A stretch of DNA of 64,000 nt from Phenylobacterium sp. (GTDB lineage Bacteria; Pseudomonadota; Alphaproteobacteria; Caulobacterales; Caulobacteraceae): assembly GCF_025351295.1 (NCBI RefSeq), contig NZ_JANXWD010000021.1, positions 1 through 64,000 on the forward strand, written 5' to 3'. The position numbers and the translations under genes are program-made. Below, in pieces: positions 17,774 through 28,872 of the stretch. Below the pieces are notes generated by a model that did not search any database, had not been told where the DNA came from, and was given only the letters and a program-made list of their open reading frames with translations. Each line of letters starts with the position of its first letter. The stretch's first letter is position 1.

Positions 17774-17874
17774 GCGGCCCTCCGTCGGTCCGGCACGTCC
17801 GCCAATTTGTGGCGCAGGCGCGCCAGATCGGCGGCCAGGAGGCTGGGGGCGATCAGACACCGGGCTGGGGTCAT
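17770..17874 (-). pseudogene. cbbE: Vestige of ribulose-phosphate 3-epimerase (cbbE/rpe)
   Basis: A 34-codon frame whose ATG overlaps the cbbS stop and whose TGA overlaps the cbbX start. It begins [20 protein letters not shown], the unmistakable N-terminus of ribulose-phosphate 3-epimerase (IAPSxLxADxARL). About 190 residues holding the metal ligands and active site are missing, and the last 14 codons ([14 protein letters not shown]) may be the original C-terminus. The retained overlaps with both neighbours suggest an in-frame internal deletion that preserved translational coupling. Confidence 0.72.
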
Positions 17875-18305
17875 GGCGTGCGCCCGGGACCGTAGCGCCG
17901 CCCCGGGGGGGCGTCGGCGGCGTAGGGGCGCAAGGTGTATCCGATGTTGCGGCCGGGGCCGTCCGCGCGGATCAGCTCGAACCCCGGCTCGTCCGGCGGC
18001 CGGTGCACGATGAAGCTCATCCGCAGCGTCTCGAAGCCCTTGCTGGCGTCGAAGGCGAGGAGCCGCACGTAGCAGCGCGGCTGGGCTTCGCGGCAAGCGT
18101 TGACCTCGATCACCACCCCCGCCGGGTCCTTGAGGTCGAACATCGGCGCGCCCCACATCTCCCAGTAGACATTGCGTGGATGCGGATCGTCGGTGAACTC
18201 GACCGCCATCGACCAGCCCTGGTCCAGGGCGTAGGCGCACTGCGCAGCGATTTCCGGATCGGTGAGATCGGGCAGGAAGGAGAATTGGCCCTGGGTGAGA
18301 CGCAT
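17871..18305 (-). CDS. cbbS: RuBisCO small subunit, red type
   Basis: A 144-residue form IC/D small subunit. It begins [16 protein letters not shown], typical of red-type enzymes, with [31 protein letters not shown] and [14 protein letters not shown], and ends with the red-type C-terminal hairpin extension [13 protein letters not shown]. It follows cbbL by 11 bp. Translation from 18305 is preferred; the larger open frame upstream lies inside cbbL. Confidence 0.95.
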   Translation of the reverse strand: MRLTQGQFSFLPDLTDPEIAAQCAYALDQGWSMAVEFTDDPHPRNVYWEMWGAPMFDLKDPAGVVIEVNACREAQPRCYVRLLAFDASKGFETLRMSFIVHRPPDEPGFELIRADGPGRNIGYTLRPYAADAPPGRRYGPGRTP

Positions 18306-18316
18306 CGGGAACCTCC

Positions 18317-19816
<1,500 letters not shown>

Positions 19817-19835
19817 TTATCGATCGCCATGGATC

Positions 19836-20078
19836 GGCCTGGCGGGCCTGTCGCGGCACACCGCGTGTCTCGAACTGGGCCTGGGGCTGCTGAAGGCGCT
19901 GGATGTTCATGGCTCGCCCTGGATGCGCACTTGGTTCGTCGCGCACCGCCGGTCGATGCCGCTCCTGCCGCTGCATGCGCGCCTGAAGGCCTTCATCCTC
20001 GCCGAGGGTCGCGGGGTGGTGGCCGAGATGGAGGCGGTCAACGCGCGGAACCCAACCCCGCCGCCTTCGCGGGGCTGA
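19836..20078 (+). pseudogene. cbbR: 5'-truncated cbbR (LysR-type regulator, C-terminal stub)
   Basis: About 80 codons match the C-terminal end of CbbR: LSRHTACLELGLGLLKALDV, then MRTWFVAHRRSMPLLPLHA and RLKAFILAEG. The helix-turn-helix and most of the effector domain are absent. It lies divergently to cbbL, the canonical position of cbbR, so a deletion removed its start and probably the shared cbbR-cbbL intergenic promoter. The reading frame stays open upstream to 19743, but residues before the LSRHT region do not resemble CbbR. It cannot bind DNA. Confidence 0.75.
20056..20074 (-). terminator. Weak hairpin just after pufM
   Basis: CCCCGC and GCGGGG form a 6-bp stem with a 7-nt loop, 18 nt beyond the pufM stop and inside the cbbR stub. 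On the minus strand it is followed by TTGGGTT and no U-run. It could stabilise the puf mRNA or end some transcripts, but does not look like a strong terminator. Confidence 0.35.
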
Positions 20079-20091
20079 GCCAGGGGTCGCG

Positions 20092-21018
20092 CTATTGCGT
20101 GAAGGCATAGTGGTGCGCGACGGCCCACCCGTGCCAGTCGTCGACCACGGTGCCGGTGATCAGGATGCCGATCCCGCCGGTCAGCGGCGTCAGCACGGCG
20201 AACCACCAGGCCCAGCGGTGCACCGACTCCATCGTGGCGTTGAACCCCATGGTCCAGCGCCAGAACAGGGCCGCCCGCTCCGAGGCCGTGCCGCGATCGG
20301 TGACCTGCTCGATCTCCCGCTCGCCGCCATACCGGCTGACCGCCAGGATCGTGGCGCCGTGCATGGCGAACAGCAGGGTGGAGCCGTAGAGGAAGACGAT
20401 CGAGAGGCAGTGGAACGGGTCGTAGAACAGGTTGCCGTAGCGGATCGAGAACGACCCCACCCAATCCAGGTGCGGGAAGATTCCAAACGGTACGGCTTCG
20501 CTCCAGCTGCCCATGAAGATCGGCCGGATGAAGCCCAGCACCAGGTAAAGCCAGATCGCCGAGGCGAAGGCCCAGGCCACGTGGGTGCCGAGGCCCAGGG
20601 CCCGCGCCCGGGTATAGGTCCGGACCCACCACAGGATGAGCGATGCGGTCAGGAAGAATCCCGCCATCAGCCACCATCCGCCCTGCGCCAGGGGCGGGAA
20701 GATCTGCAGCCCGTATTCCGGCGGCGGCGGCTGCAGGGAGAGCCAGGGCAGCTGCCGCACGAACTCGGCGGGATTCCAGCCCACCGAAGCCCACATGTTG
20801 AGTCCGATGATCTCGAAGGCCAGGAAGCCGCAGAGCAGCGACGCGACACCCGTGACACCAAGATAGATCGGCCCGATCTGCGCGTTGCCGATGATGCCCA
20901 GCAGCCACGATTGCCAGGGGGTCCCGTCGCGGCTGAACTGGCCCGCCGGGAGGGCGACCCCCATCTCGGCCGGCCCGCGGACCTGGACCTGGGTGAATAT
21001 GTTTTGATAACCCGCCAC
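20092..21018 (-). CDS. pufM: Photosynthetic reaction centre M subunit
   Basis: A 308-residue integral membrane protein that binds the special pair, accessory bacteriochlorophyll and quinone QA with PufL. Seen are the N-terminus [15 protein letters not shown], helix [16 protein letters not shown], the special-pair region [20 protein letters not shown], the iron ligand region [14 protein letters not shown], and GGIGILITG. It starts at GTG 21018, 10 nt after GGAGA. The start is 15 bp after the pufL stop. No pufC follows; the antisense cbbR stub and then cbbL come next. Confidence 0.97.
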   Translation of the reverse strand: MAGYQNIFTQVQVRGPAEMGVALPAGQFSRDGTPWQSWLLGIIGNAQIGPIYLGVTGVASLLCGFLAFEIIGLNMWASVGWNPAEFVRQLPWLSLQPPPPEYGLQIFPPLAQGGWWLMAGFFLTASLILWWVRTYTRARALGLGTHVAWAFASAIWLYLVLGFIRPIFMGSWSEAVPFGIFPHLDWVGSFSIRYGNLFYDPFHCLSIVFLYGSTLLFAMHGATILAVSRYGGEREIEQVTDRGTASERAALFWRWTMGFNATMESVHRWAWWFAVLTPLTGGIGILITGTVVDDWHGWAVAHHYAFTQ

Positions 21019-21032
21019 AGTCCGTCTCCTCG

Positions 21033-21857
21033 CTAGCCCCAAATCGGGAGGTTACGCCACCAGTTCCACCATTCCGGCCAGCCGAGCGACCACACCGGGC
21101 CGCTGATGACGATGCAGACCGCGCTCCAGAACACCGCCGACAACGCCAGGAAAAGGCCAAGCCGGTGAATGCCCAGGGTGCCGATCGAGTAGCCCATCAC
21201 GTCGCGGAAGAAGGTGTCTTCATGCTCCGGCGTCTTGACCGCCTCGCCCTTGCCGGGATTGGTCGCCGACAGGATCAGCGAGCCGTGCAGGGAGAGCGCG
21301 AAGGTCGTCGCAAAGAAGAACGACACGGCGATCATGTGCGCTGGATTATAGTGGAAATTCAAATATCTATACCCGGTGTTGGACACCCACTCCAGGTGGC
21401 TGAAGATGCCGTAGGGAAAGGCGTATCCCCAGGCCCCGAGCAGCGCCGGCCGCACCACCTCAAGCACGAAATAGGCCAGGATCGCGAAGCTGAAGGCGAA
21501 CGGCACATGCATGCCGATCCCCAGCTTGCGGGCGATCTCCACTTCGCGCAGCGCCCACGACCCGAAGGCCCCCAGGGCGCAGAAGGTGATGGCCTGCCAC
21601 AGGCCGCCCTCCTTGAGCGGCGCCAGCGCCATGCCGTAGCTGATGTCGGGCGGCGCGATGCTGATGCGCCAGATGTTCCAGGTGGGCCCAAGCGCGGCGC
21701 CGTAGACGATCAGCGCCGTCCCGAGGGCGGCGAAGAACACCGACGTCACTCCAAAGAAGCCGACGTAGAAGGGGCCGACCCAGAAATCGAACAGATCGCC
21801 GCCGAGCAGAGTGCCTCCGCGCACGCGGTATTTTCGTTCAAAGCTCAGCAACGCCAT
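21033..21857 (-). CDS. pufL: Photosynthetic reaction centre L subunit
   Basis: A 274-residue membrane protein with five helices. It starts [17 protein letters not shown], a near-invariant N-terminus, with [14 protein letters not shown] (helix A), the special-pair region [17 protein letters not shown], and [18 protein letters not shown] (iron/QB region). It lies 134 bp after pufA; this spacer contains no gene and probably a segmental-decay hairpin, as in other puf mRNAs. Confidence 0.97.
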   Translation of the reverse strand: MALLSFERKYRVRGGTLLGGDLFDFWVGPFYVGFFGVTSVFFAALGTALIVYGAALGPTWNIWRISIAPPDISYGMALAPLKEGGLWQAITFCALGAFGSWALREVEIARKLGIGMHVPFAFSFAILAYFVLEVVRPALLGAWGYAFPYGIFSHLEWVSNTGYRYLNFHYNPAHMIAVSFFFATTFALSLHGSLILSATNPGKGEAVKTPEHEDTFFRDVMGYSIGTLGIHRLGLFLALSAVFWSAVCIVISGPVWSLGWPEWWNWWRNLPIWG

Positions 21858-21991
21858 GGCTGCGGGTCTCCGCGCTGGTTTGTTCGTCCGCCAGGTCCGA
21901 CCTGGGAGTTCGGAAGTCCGGGTGGCGGGCGGGTCGGCCAGGGCCGACACACGCCCGCTCCCTTCTTGGGTAGATCAGGAGACGATCGCGC

Positions 21992-22201
21992 CTAGGCGGG
22001 CTTGATCGGCGCCTTGGTCGGATCGACCGTCAGGGTTTGCGACGCCGCAGGAGCGGCGTGCTTGACGTTCGGGCCTTCGATCCAGTTGAACCGCGACGTG
22101 CTGAGCAGGATGAAGTGAATCAGCAACGCCAGGACAAACAGGAAGACGAACAATCCGACGAGTACGCGTCTTGGATCAAATAGAAGCCAGATCCTCCACA
22201 T
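21992..22201 (-). CDS. pufA: Light-harvesting 1 alpha subunit
   Basis: A 69-residue antenna polypeptide. It begins [20 protein letters not shown], has a single helix with the bacteriochlorophyll-liganding His in [10 protein letters not shown], and a polar C-terminal tail. It follows pufB by 12 bp. It forms the LH1 ring around the reaction centre with PufB. Confidence 0.96.
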   Translation of the reverse strand: MWRIWLLFDPRRVLVGLFVFLFVLALLIHFILLSTSRFNWIEGPNVKHAAPAASQTLTVDPTKAPIKPA

Positions 22202-22213
22202 GATAGTTCTCCT

Positions 22214-22444
22214 TTAGCTGAAGTAGCTCAGAGCCAACTGACCGGCCATCTTTCCGTGCTCCATCAGCTCGGAGTAACCCTGGACACCAGGCAACCAGGG
22301 ACGCCAGTTCCAAACCAGAACGTGCGCGATGATCGCGATGATGGTGAACCCGATGAAGCTTCCCATGAAAATTCGATGGAATTCTTTTGCTTCCGCTTCA
22401 GTCAAGCCCGTCAAGCTACCTGTACTTAGATCTCTTTCTGCCAT
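22214..22444 (-). CDS. pufB: Light-harvesting 1 beta subunit
   Basis: A 76-residue antenna polypeptide. [20 protein letters not shown] and the liganding His in [17 protein letters not shown] are the LH1-beta signature. The start at 22444 is preferred: the upstream open frame has no antenna homology. It lies 189 bp after bchZ. This gap has no full-length pufQ; a 38-codon frame overlapping the bchZ stop is the only candidate remnant. Confidence 0.96.
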   Translation of the reverse strand: MAERDLSTGSLTGLTEAEAKEFHRIFMGSFIGFTIIAIIAHVLVWNWRPWLPGVQGYSELMEHGKMAGQLALSYFS

Positions 22445-22633
22445 AACTCCTGCTCCAATCTCGCTGTTGCTCACCCTATGGACGGGATTACTTTGACAGC
22501 GACGCCAACCGCGAGGACCATCATCGCGATCTCTTGATGAGGCCGTTGAGAACAACCCCACTTGAGCGCGGGCCGTCGCAGCTGCGTGTTTGCTGCCGTC
22601 CGCCCGTAGGCGGCGCGAAGGCGTCCCTGCCCA

Positions 22634-24088
22634 TCATGCCGCCTGGCCCTCCATCAGGCCCGCGTGCGCGATCGCGACACGACTCGCCAGGACGCGCCCC
22701 TCGCCGGCCAGGCGCGCGCCGCGCTCGGCCGCGTCACGCAGGCGTTTCGCCGCGGAAATCCGCACCAGAACCGGCTGCGCCTCGACAATTCGGTCGAGCG
22801 CCGCCTTGGCGTCCGGGTCCCAGGCCAGCTCGACATGCCGGCGCGCCGGCGTCGCCTCCACCTTGTCCATCTGCGCGGCGAGCGGGAGGATGTGGAAGAG
22901 CGCGTCGAACAGCGCGTTGCAGACCTCCTGCACCAGGTAGGTCGCGCCGGCGTAGCCCATGAACGGCGTGCCGGTATGGCGGCGGATGATCGCCCCCGGG
23001 AAGGAGGCGGGAATGTAGGTGGCCCGGGATCCGGCCTCGGCCATGTACATCCGCTCGTTGAAGCTGCCGAACATGACCAGGGGCGGCGTCTCGCGAATGG
23101 CGCGCCTTACCGCCTCGTTGTCCGACTTGCGCCCGGCGACCCGCGAGACGGCGAACATGCAGGGCAGGCCCATGTCGGTTTCGAGGAAGGCGCGGATCCC
23201 GCGGGCGTAGGTCTCGTTGGCCACGACGGCGAAGCTGGCGGTGCCGAAGAAGTCCTGGGTCACCGAGCGCCACAGATCCCAGATCGGCTTGATGGTGGTG
23301 TGCTTTTCCCGCGCGATGAAGGGTTCCGGATCGAGCTCCAGCAGCTCGCCAAGCGTGCGGAGGAACCGGGTGGTGGAGTCGAGCCCGATCGGCGCCTGCA
23401 GATAGGGCCGCTCCAGGGTCTCGCAGAGCTGCCGGCCGAACTCCCGGTACATGCAGACGTTGACGTCGGCATCCGCCAGTCGGCGCACGTCCGCAAGATG
23501 ACTGCCCAGCGGGAAGACCAGGTTGACCTGGGCGCCGATCCCCTCGATCAGCCGCCGGATCTCCGCCAGGTCCGACGGCATGTTGAACATGCCGTACATC
23601 GGCCCGATGATGTTGACCTTCGGCGGCTCGCCGTCCTTGCGGGGGCGCAACTTCGGGACCTTCTTCGGACCGAACTGGGTCCAGAGCCAGGTCAGGGCGC
23701 GATCGGCGCTCTGCCACTGATCCTCATCGATCGTGCGCGGCAGGAAGCGCTGGATATTGGTGCCTTCCGGGGTGACGCCGCCGCCGATCATCTCGGCGAT
23801 CGATCCGGTGACCACCACCGCCGGCAGGTCACGGTCGAGCGTGCGCCAGGCCCGCTTCATCGCGCCCTCGGTGCCGGTCTGGCCCAGTTCCTCCTCGCCG
23901 AGACCGGTCACCACGATCGGCAACTCATGTGGCGGCAGGCCGTCGGTGTAGTGCAGCACCGAGGTCACGGGCAGGTTCTCGCACCCCACCGGTCCGTCGA
24001 TGATGACCTGCAGCCCCTTGATGGCCGTGAAGGCGTAGACCGCGCCCCAATAGCCGCCCGCGCGATCATGATCGAGGATCAGCGTCAT
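22634..24088 (-). CDS. bchZ: Chlorophyllide a reductase subunit Z
   Basis: A 484-residue nitrogenase-like subunit. It reads [20 protein letters not shown], with the cluster cysteine in [25 protein letters not shown] and [13 protein letters not shown]. With BchX and BchY it forms chlorophyllide oxidoreductase, which reduces ring B to the bacteriochlorin. It overlaps bchY by 4 nt (ATGA). The last gene of bchXYZ, it is followed by puf. Confidence 0.97.
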   Translation of the reverse strand: MTLILDHDRAGGYWGAVYAFTAIKGLQVIIDGPVGCENLPVTSVLHYTDGLPPHELPIVVTGLGEEELGQTGTEGAMKRAWRTLDRDLPAVVVTGSIAEMIGGGVTPEGTNIQRFLPRTIDEDQWQSADRALTWLWTQFGPKKVPKLRPRKDGEPPKVNIIGPMYGMFNMPSDLAEIRRLIEGIGAQVNLVFPLGSHLADVRRLADADVNVCMYREFGRQLCETLERPYLQAPIGLDSTTRFLRTLGELLELDPEPFIAREKHTTIKPIWDLWRSVTQDFFGTASFAVVANETYARGIRAFLETDMGLPCMFAVSRVAGRKSDNEAVRRAIRETPPLVMFGSFNERMYMAEAGSRATYIPASFPGAIIRRHTGTPFMGYAGATYLVQEVCNALFDALFHILPLAAQMDKVEATPARRHVELAWDPDAKAALDRIVEAQPVLVRISAAKRLRDAAERGARLAGEGRVLASRVAIAHAGLMEGQAA

Positions 24089-25635
24089 GAGCCGACCGCC
24101 TCTTCCTGGGCGCGGGCCGCGGCCATGGTCTTGGCGTAGCGCGCCTTGAACTCGGGCCGGTCGATCGGGGTGTCTTCCCAGACACCGCTGGCGTGCCCTG
24201 TGCCGACGCCTTCGAAGAAGGCGCTCATCTGGTCGAAGCGGGCCTTGTTCGCGAGCGCGGCGTTGATCACCTGAGCCAGCGAGCCGGCCCCCGCCGGTCC
24301 CATCAGCGGCCGGGCCGAGATCAGGTTGGTGAAGTAGAGCGCGGGGATCGAGCGCTGCTTGGCGTACTGCACCACCGGGGTCGTGCCGATGGCGAGGTCG
24401 GGTCCGAACTCCTCGAACGCGGCGATGTCCTGCTCCAGCGAGGCGCGGAACTGCACCCGCACACCCCGTGATTCCAGCCACTCGCGGTCCGGGTCGGACC
24501 AGGGGGTGCGCGGGCAGGCGGTGCCGACATACGGCACGTCGGCGCCGCTCTCCAGCAACAGCCGGGCGACCAGCAGTTCGGAGCCCTCGTAACCGCTGAG
24601 GGTGATGCGGCCGCGGATCGGCGCGGCGGCGAGCGCACCCTGGATGGCCGGCAGGAAGCGGTTCTTGGACGCGTCCACCTGGGACTGGGCGATCCCGCAG
24701 GCCTGACCGATGGCATCGAGCCAGGCGGCCGTGCCGTCGCGCCCCACCGGCGCCGAACCGACGATCGCGCGGCCAGCGGCGGTGAATTCACGCACCGAGG
24801 CGGTGTAGAAGGGGTGGATCGCAGCCACGGCGGCGCAGTCCAGGGCGGCGTACAGCTCGCGCCATTCCCGGGTCGGCACGACCGGGCCGGCGGCCAGGCC
24901 CAGCGGCTCAAGCATCATGCCGATGCCCACCGGATCGGCGGGGAACATCTCGCCCAGCAGGGTGATGGTGGGCTTGTCGGACTGCTCGCGCGGCGCGGCG
25001 ACCGGACCCTGCTCGGCCTCGCCGCGGGCGTATTTCAGCATGGCCCCGGCCAGTACGTCCTTGGCCTCCGCGTGCGTGGGGATGCCGAAGCCCGGAACGT
25101 CGATGCCGATGATCCGCACGCCGTTGATCTGCTTGGGCAGCAGTTGCAGCGGCACGCCGGAGGCGGTGGGCACGCAGAGGTTGGTGACGATCACCGTGTC
25201 GTAGAGTGCGGGATCGGCCAGCTGGAAGACGGCTTCTCGGATGTCCTCGAAGAGTTTGCCGGTCACCAGGGTTTCGGAGTTGAACGGGACGTAGCCCACG
25301 GTCCGGCGTGCGCCGTAGAAGTGCGAGGTGAAGGTCAGGCCGTAGACGCAGCAGGCCGAGCCGGACAACACCGTGGCCGTGCGGCGCATGCGCAGCCCGA
25401 CGCGGAGCGAGCCGAAGGCGGGGCACATGCTCTGGGGCTGGTCATGGGGGCCCTTGGGATAGTCCTTGGCGTACCGGTCGAGGATGTCGGATTTGCCGGC
25501 GCTCTGGGCGGCCTGGCGCAGTTCATCCGGCCCGGCGTGGCATCCGCCGCCGTCGCCGACGCCCGGCGAAGCGACGACCTCGCTCACCGCGCCATCGGCG
25601 GAGATCATCGCGTCGGAGGGCGCCCGGTCGCTCAT
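24085..25635 (-). CDS. bchY: Chlorophyllide a reductase subunit Y
   Basis: A 516-residue NifD/K-like subunit. The cluster-ligand region [18 protein letters not shown], then [20 protein letters not shown] and [15 protein letters not shown] are conserved in BchY. It pairs with BchZ as the catalytic heterotetramer of chlorophyllide reductase. It starts 3 bp after the bchX stop. The first ~35 residues are variable. Confidence 0.97.
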   Translation of the reverse strand: MSDRAPSDAMISADGAVSEVVASPGVGDGGGCHAGPDELRQAAQSAGKSDILDRYAKDYPKGPHDQPQSMCPAFGSLRVGLRMRRTATVLSGSACCVYGLTFTSHFYGARRTVGYVPFNSETLVTGKLFEDIREAVFQLADPALYDTVIVTNLCVPTASGVPLQLLPKQINGVRIIGIDVPGFGIPTHAEAKDVLAGAMLKYARGEAEQGPVAAPREQSDKPTITLLGEMFPADPVGIGMMLEPLGLAAGPVVPTREWRELYAALDCAAVAAIHPFYTASVREFTAAGRAIVGSAPVGRDGTAAWLDAIGQACGIAQSQVDASKNRFLPAIQGALAAAPIRGRITLSGYEGSELLVARLLLESGADVPYVGTACPRTPWSDPDREWLESRGVRVQFRASLEQDIAAFEEFGPDLAIGTTPVVQYAKQRSIPALYFTNLISARPLMGPAGAGSLAQVINAALANKARFDQMSAFFEGVGTGHASGVWEDTPIDRPEFKARYAKTMAAARAQEEAVGS

Positions 25636-25638
25636 CGC

Positions 25639-26628
25639 CTACACCGCGTCGTAGATGACTTCGAGGGTGCGGGTCTCGGCGAACACGCCGCCGCGCATGT
25701 CGGCCTGGCTCGCCGGCTGCAGCACATAGGCGCCGCCCGTCTGGTCCGCGGCGAACAGGCCCAGCAGACCGTCCTGGGTCAGCGGCTTGGGTCGCACCGG
25801 CGGCGCCGTGGCCACGTTCGCGGCCAGGGATTCGAACAAGGGTCCCCAGCGGTCGCCGGGCGTGCCGATGATCTGGTAGTTGGCGGACTTGCGCCGGATG
25901 TCGTCGTCGGCCGGAATCGCGGCCAGCACCGGGATGCCGACGGCGTCGGCGAACGCCTGGGCCTCGCCGGTGCCGTCGTCCTTGTTGATGAGCATGCCGG
26001 CCACGCCGACATTGCCGCCGAGCTTGCGGAAGTATTCCACCGCCGAGCAGACGTTGTTGGCGACATAGAGCGACTGCAGGTCGTTGGAGCCGACGACGAT
26101 GACCTTCTGGCACATGTCCCTGGCGATCGGCAGGCCGAAGCCGCCGCAGACCACGTCGCCCAGGAAGTCGAGCAGGACGTAGTCGAAGCCCCAGTCATGG
26201 AAGCCCAGCTTCTCGAGCAGTTCGAAGCCATGGATGATGCCGCGCCCGCCGCAGCCGCGACCGACTTCGGGGCCGCCCAGCTCCATCGCGAACACCCCGT
26301 CGCGGGTGAAGCAGACATCCTCGATGCGGACCTCTTCGCCGGCCAGCTTCTTGCGGGCCGAGGTCTCGATGATGGTCGGGCAGGACTTGCCGCCGAACAG
26401 CAGCGAGGTGGTGTCGGACTTGGGGTCGCAGCCGATCAGCAGGACCCGCTTGCCCTGCTGGGCCATCATGTAGCTGAGGTTGGAGAGGGCGAAGCTCTTG
26501 CCGCTGCCGCCCTTGCCGTAGATGGCGATCACCTGGGTCTCCTTCGTCACCGCGCCGGTGTGGACGGGATCGGGTTCAACCGCGGCTTCCGCGCGAAGAC
26601 GGCGGTTGTCGATCAAGGTGACGCTCAT
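25639..26628 (-). CDS. bchX: Chlorophyllide a reductase iron protein X
   Basis: A 329-residue NifH/BchL-like reductase. P-loop IAIYGKGGSGKSFALSNL (about 33-50), GCDPKSDTTSLLFGG, the 4Fe-4S cysteines in GRGCGGRG and [12 protein letters not shown]. It delivers ATP-driven electrons to BchYZ. Its promoter region, between bchC and bchX, carries three PpsR-type boxes, so bchXYZ-puf can be transcribed on its own as well as from crtE. Confidence 0.97.
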   Translation of the reverse strand: MSVTLIDNRRLRAEAAVEPDPVHTGAVTKETQVIAIYGKGGSGKSFALSNLSYMMAQQGKRVLLIGCDPKSDTTSLLFGGKSCPTIIETSARKKLAGEEVRIEDVCFTRDGVFAMELGGPEVGRGCGGRGIIHGFELLEKLGFHDWGFDYVLLDFLGDVVCGGFGLPIARDMCQKVIVVGSNDLQSLYVANNVCSAVEYFRKLGGNVGVAGMLINKDDGTGEAQAFADAVGIPVLAAIPADDDIRRKSANYQIIGTPGDRWGPLFESLAANVATAPPVRPKPLTQDGLLGLFAADQTGGAYVLQPASQADMRGGVFAETRTLEVIYDAV

Positions 26629-26674
26629 AGGCTTGGCCTTCCACCGCTCGGCCCCTATCTAGTCGAGCCGAGAG

Positions 26675-26758
26675 TGTCAGCCTAACTTTACGCCAAGGGT
26701 TGTCAATCTAAACGTACACTTCGTTGCGATCCGAAAATATCGTCAATCTGACCTGACA
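26675..26758. promoter_or_regulatory. Three PpsR-type boxes upstream of bchX
   Basis: Sites: 26675-26692 TGT-N12-ACG; 26701-26718 TGTCAATCTAAACGTACA (exact TGT-N12-ACA); 26741-26758 CGT-N12-ACA. The first two are 8 bp apart, the classical spacing for cooperative PpsR/CrtJ binding. They lie 47-130 bp upstream of bchX. A fourth exact match, 26768-26785, lies mainly in the 3' end of bchC. Confidence 0.7.
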
Positions 26759-26776
26759 GTTGGGCTCTGTCAGACC

Positions 26777-27712
26777 TCAGGCACACTGCCGCCAATCGAG
26801 AACCATCTTCAGGCAGGTGAAATCCGTGAAGGCCGTGCGATACGCGCCATCGGCTTCCTCCGCCGGCCGGCGATGGGTGATCAGGCCTTCCAGCGACAGG
26901 GCCCCGGTCTCGATGAGCCGCGTGGTGAAGGCCAGGTCCTCAGGCGCCCATTCCGCCGCGACGCGCAGGCGGGCCTCGCGGATGAAGGCCGGCGGAAATT
27001 CGAACGACAGCGGCTGGTCGTAGAAGCCGGCCAGCACCACCTCGCCACCCCGGGCCAGGCGCGCGATCAGGCCGCCGAGCAGCTTGGAGTCGCCGCTCAC
27101 GTCATAGATCGCGCGATAATCGCGCCGCTCGTCCGCGTCGGGATGGACCACCCGATAGCCCTCGGCGCCCTCGCCGCGCAGGGAGTTGGTTTCCCAGACG
27201 GTCGGTGGCGGGCCGCCCTCGATCACCGCCAGCCGGGCCAGCAGCCGGCCCAGCACGCCGTGTCCGACGATCAGATCCGGGGTGGCGCCGCCGGCGATCG
27301 CGTGGCGTGCGGTGGCCGCCAGGGCGATCAGGACCCCGCGATCGCCCAGCGACTCGGGGATGGAGACGACCCGTGCGCTGGGCGCGACCAGCCGCCGCGC
27401 CGCGCCGCCGAACAGGCCGCGTGCATCCTTGAAACCGGACGAACCGGGGACGAAGACGGTCTCGCCGATCCGCCCGCGCGCGCCTTGCCCCGCATCGACC
27501 ACCCGGCCGACGGATTCATACCCCGGCACCAAGGGGTAACCCATGCCGGGAAAGGGCGGCATGCGGCCGCTCCAGAGCAGGCGCTCGGTGCCGGTGCTGA
27601 TCCCGCTCCAGTCGATCTCCACCATGAGGTCATCGGCGGTGATGTCCTTGAGGTCGAGGTGGCGCAGTGACAGTTGTTCAGGCTGCTCGATCACGACGGC
27701 CAATGTGTCCAT
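26777..27712 (-). CDS. bchC: 3-hydroxyethyl bacteriochlorophyllide a dehydrogenase
   Basis: A 311-residue medium-chain dehydrogenase-like protein. The N-terminal SGISTGTERLLWSGRMPPF and YPLVPGYESVGRVV, and the nucleotide region IVGHGVLGRLLARLAV are characteristic of BchC. It oxidises the 3-hydroxyethyl group to acetyl late in bacteriochlorophyll synthesis. It follows crtF by 35 bp in crtE-crtF-bchC. Confidence 0.96.
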   Translation of the reverse strand: MDTLAVVIEQPEQLSLRHLDLKDITADDLMVEIDWSGISTGTERLLWSGRMPPFPGMGYPLVPGYESVGRVVDAGQGARGRIGETVFVPGSSGFKDARGLFGGAARRLVAPSARVVSIPESLGDRGVLIALAATARHAIAGGATPDLIVGHGVLGRLLARLAVIEGGPPPTVWETNSLRGEGAEGYRVVHPDADERRDYRAIYDVSGDSKLLGGLIARLARGGEVVLAGFYDQPLSFEFPPAFIREARLRVAAEWAPEDLAFTTRLIETGALSLEGLITHRRPAEEADGAYRTAFTDFTCLKMVLDWRQCA

Positions 27713-27747
27713 CTTGGTCTCCTCATTTTGCCCGCCACAGCTACGGT

Positions 27748-28866
27748 TCAGGGCTGGGCCAACACCGCGCGCAGCAGGAAAGGCGTGCGGGTGCGCAGGG
27801 TCCGGATCCGACGAAATCCGGCGGTTCGCGCCAGCGCGGCGATCTCGGCGGGCGTCCGGGCGCGGCCGCGGCCCATGGCCAGCAGGTAGAGCGCGAAATA
27901 GACGTCGGCGACCCGGTCGGTCCGGGGCGCGGCGGACATCGGTTCGGCGATCAGCAGGGCGCCGTCCGGCGGCAGCGCCGCGCGGATGGACCGCAACAGC
28001 GCGACGGCGCCGGTGTCGTCATGGTCGTGCAGGATACGAACCAGGGTGATCAGGTCGGCGCCCGCGGGCACGGGTTCGGACAGGAAATCCCCAGCGAACA
28101 CCTCTGTACGATCGAGCAGGCCCGCGCAGGCCAGCCGCCGCCGGGCGCGCTGCGTCACCGCCGGCAGGTCGAACAGCATCAGTTCCAGCGCCGGCGCCTG
28201 CGCCCCCGCCAAGGCCAGGAACGCGCCCTCCCCGCCGCCGACATCCATCAGCCGGCGGTGGCGGCCGATGCGGTAGGCCTGGAACAGGTCGGCGGCGACC
28301 GCCGGAAGCGTCGCGGCCATCAGCGCCGAATAGTCCGAGACGTCCTCGGGTGTGGTGGCCTGCGGCGCGGCCGAGGTCGCATAGGGCCAGTAGGCGGCCA
28401 GGTGGCCTTCTCCCCCGCCACGGCGCAGCAGGCCGACGCCGTCCGCCAGGTCCGCATAGAGATGCCGATGGTGCTCGATCATCTCGAGCAGGCCGGCATT
28501 GCCCAGCAGGGCCGCGCCCTGCGCGCCCAGCGCATAGCGGCCGGGCCCCGCGCGCTCCACCAGCCGCAGCGCCTGGGCCGCGCCCAGCAGCCGGTCCACG
28601 GCCTCCAGGGGCAGGTCGAGCACCTCCGCCAGCGCGGCGGTCGCGCGCGGCCCGTCGCGCAGCAGTTCGAACAGCCGCAGCCGCACGCAGGTCGCCAGGG
28701 TCTGCGAGTAGACGAAGCCAGCGACCAGATCGAACAGGCCCTGCGCGCGGCGGCGCGCGATCGGCCGGGTCAGCGGAAAGTCCGCGGCCCACTGCTGGAA
28801 ACCCGGATCGGACAGCAGCCCGTTGCGCCAGCCGGTCCATCGATCGCGCCACGTCGTCGCGGACAT
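27748..28866 (-). CDS. crtF: Demethylspheroidene / hydroxyneurosporene O-methyltransferase
   Basis: A 372-residue SAM-dependent methyltransferase. An N-terminal dimerisation domain (RLRLFELLRDGP) precedes a Rossmann domain with the SAM motif LMDVGGGEGAFLALA and LVRILHDHDD. CrtF methylates the tertiary hydroxyl of hydroxylated carotenoids, giving methoxy end groups of spirilloxanthin-series carotenoids. It is 6 bp downstream of crtE. Confidence 0.94.
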   Translation of the reverse strand: MSATTWRDRWTGWRNGLLSDPGFQQWAADFPLTRPIARRRAQGLFDLVAGFVYSQTLATCVRLRLFELLRDGPRATAALAEVLDLPLEAVDRLLGAAQALRLVERAGPGRYALGAQGAALLGNAGLLEMIEHHRHLYADLADGVGLLRRGGGEGHLAAYWPYATSAAPQATTPEDVSDYSALMAATLPAVAADLFQAYRIGRHRRLMDVGGGEGAFLALAGAQAPALELMLFDLPAVTQRARRRLACAGLLDRTEVFAGDFLSEPVPAGADLITLVRILHDHDDTGAVALLRSIRAALPPDGALLIAEPMSAAPRTDRVADVYFALYLLAMGRGRARTPAEIAALARTAGFRRIRTLRTRTPFLLRAVLAQP

Positions 28867-28872
28867 GGCGGG

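Noticed and set aside
20980-21020. TGT...ACA pair at the pufM start
   Set aside because: Spacer is 14, not 12, and it lies inside the puf operon.
26768-26785. Exact TGT-N12-ACA at the 3' end of bchC
   Set aside because: Mostly inside coding sequence and the right half lacks TTGACA; kept only as a comment to the bchX boxes.
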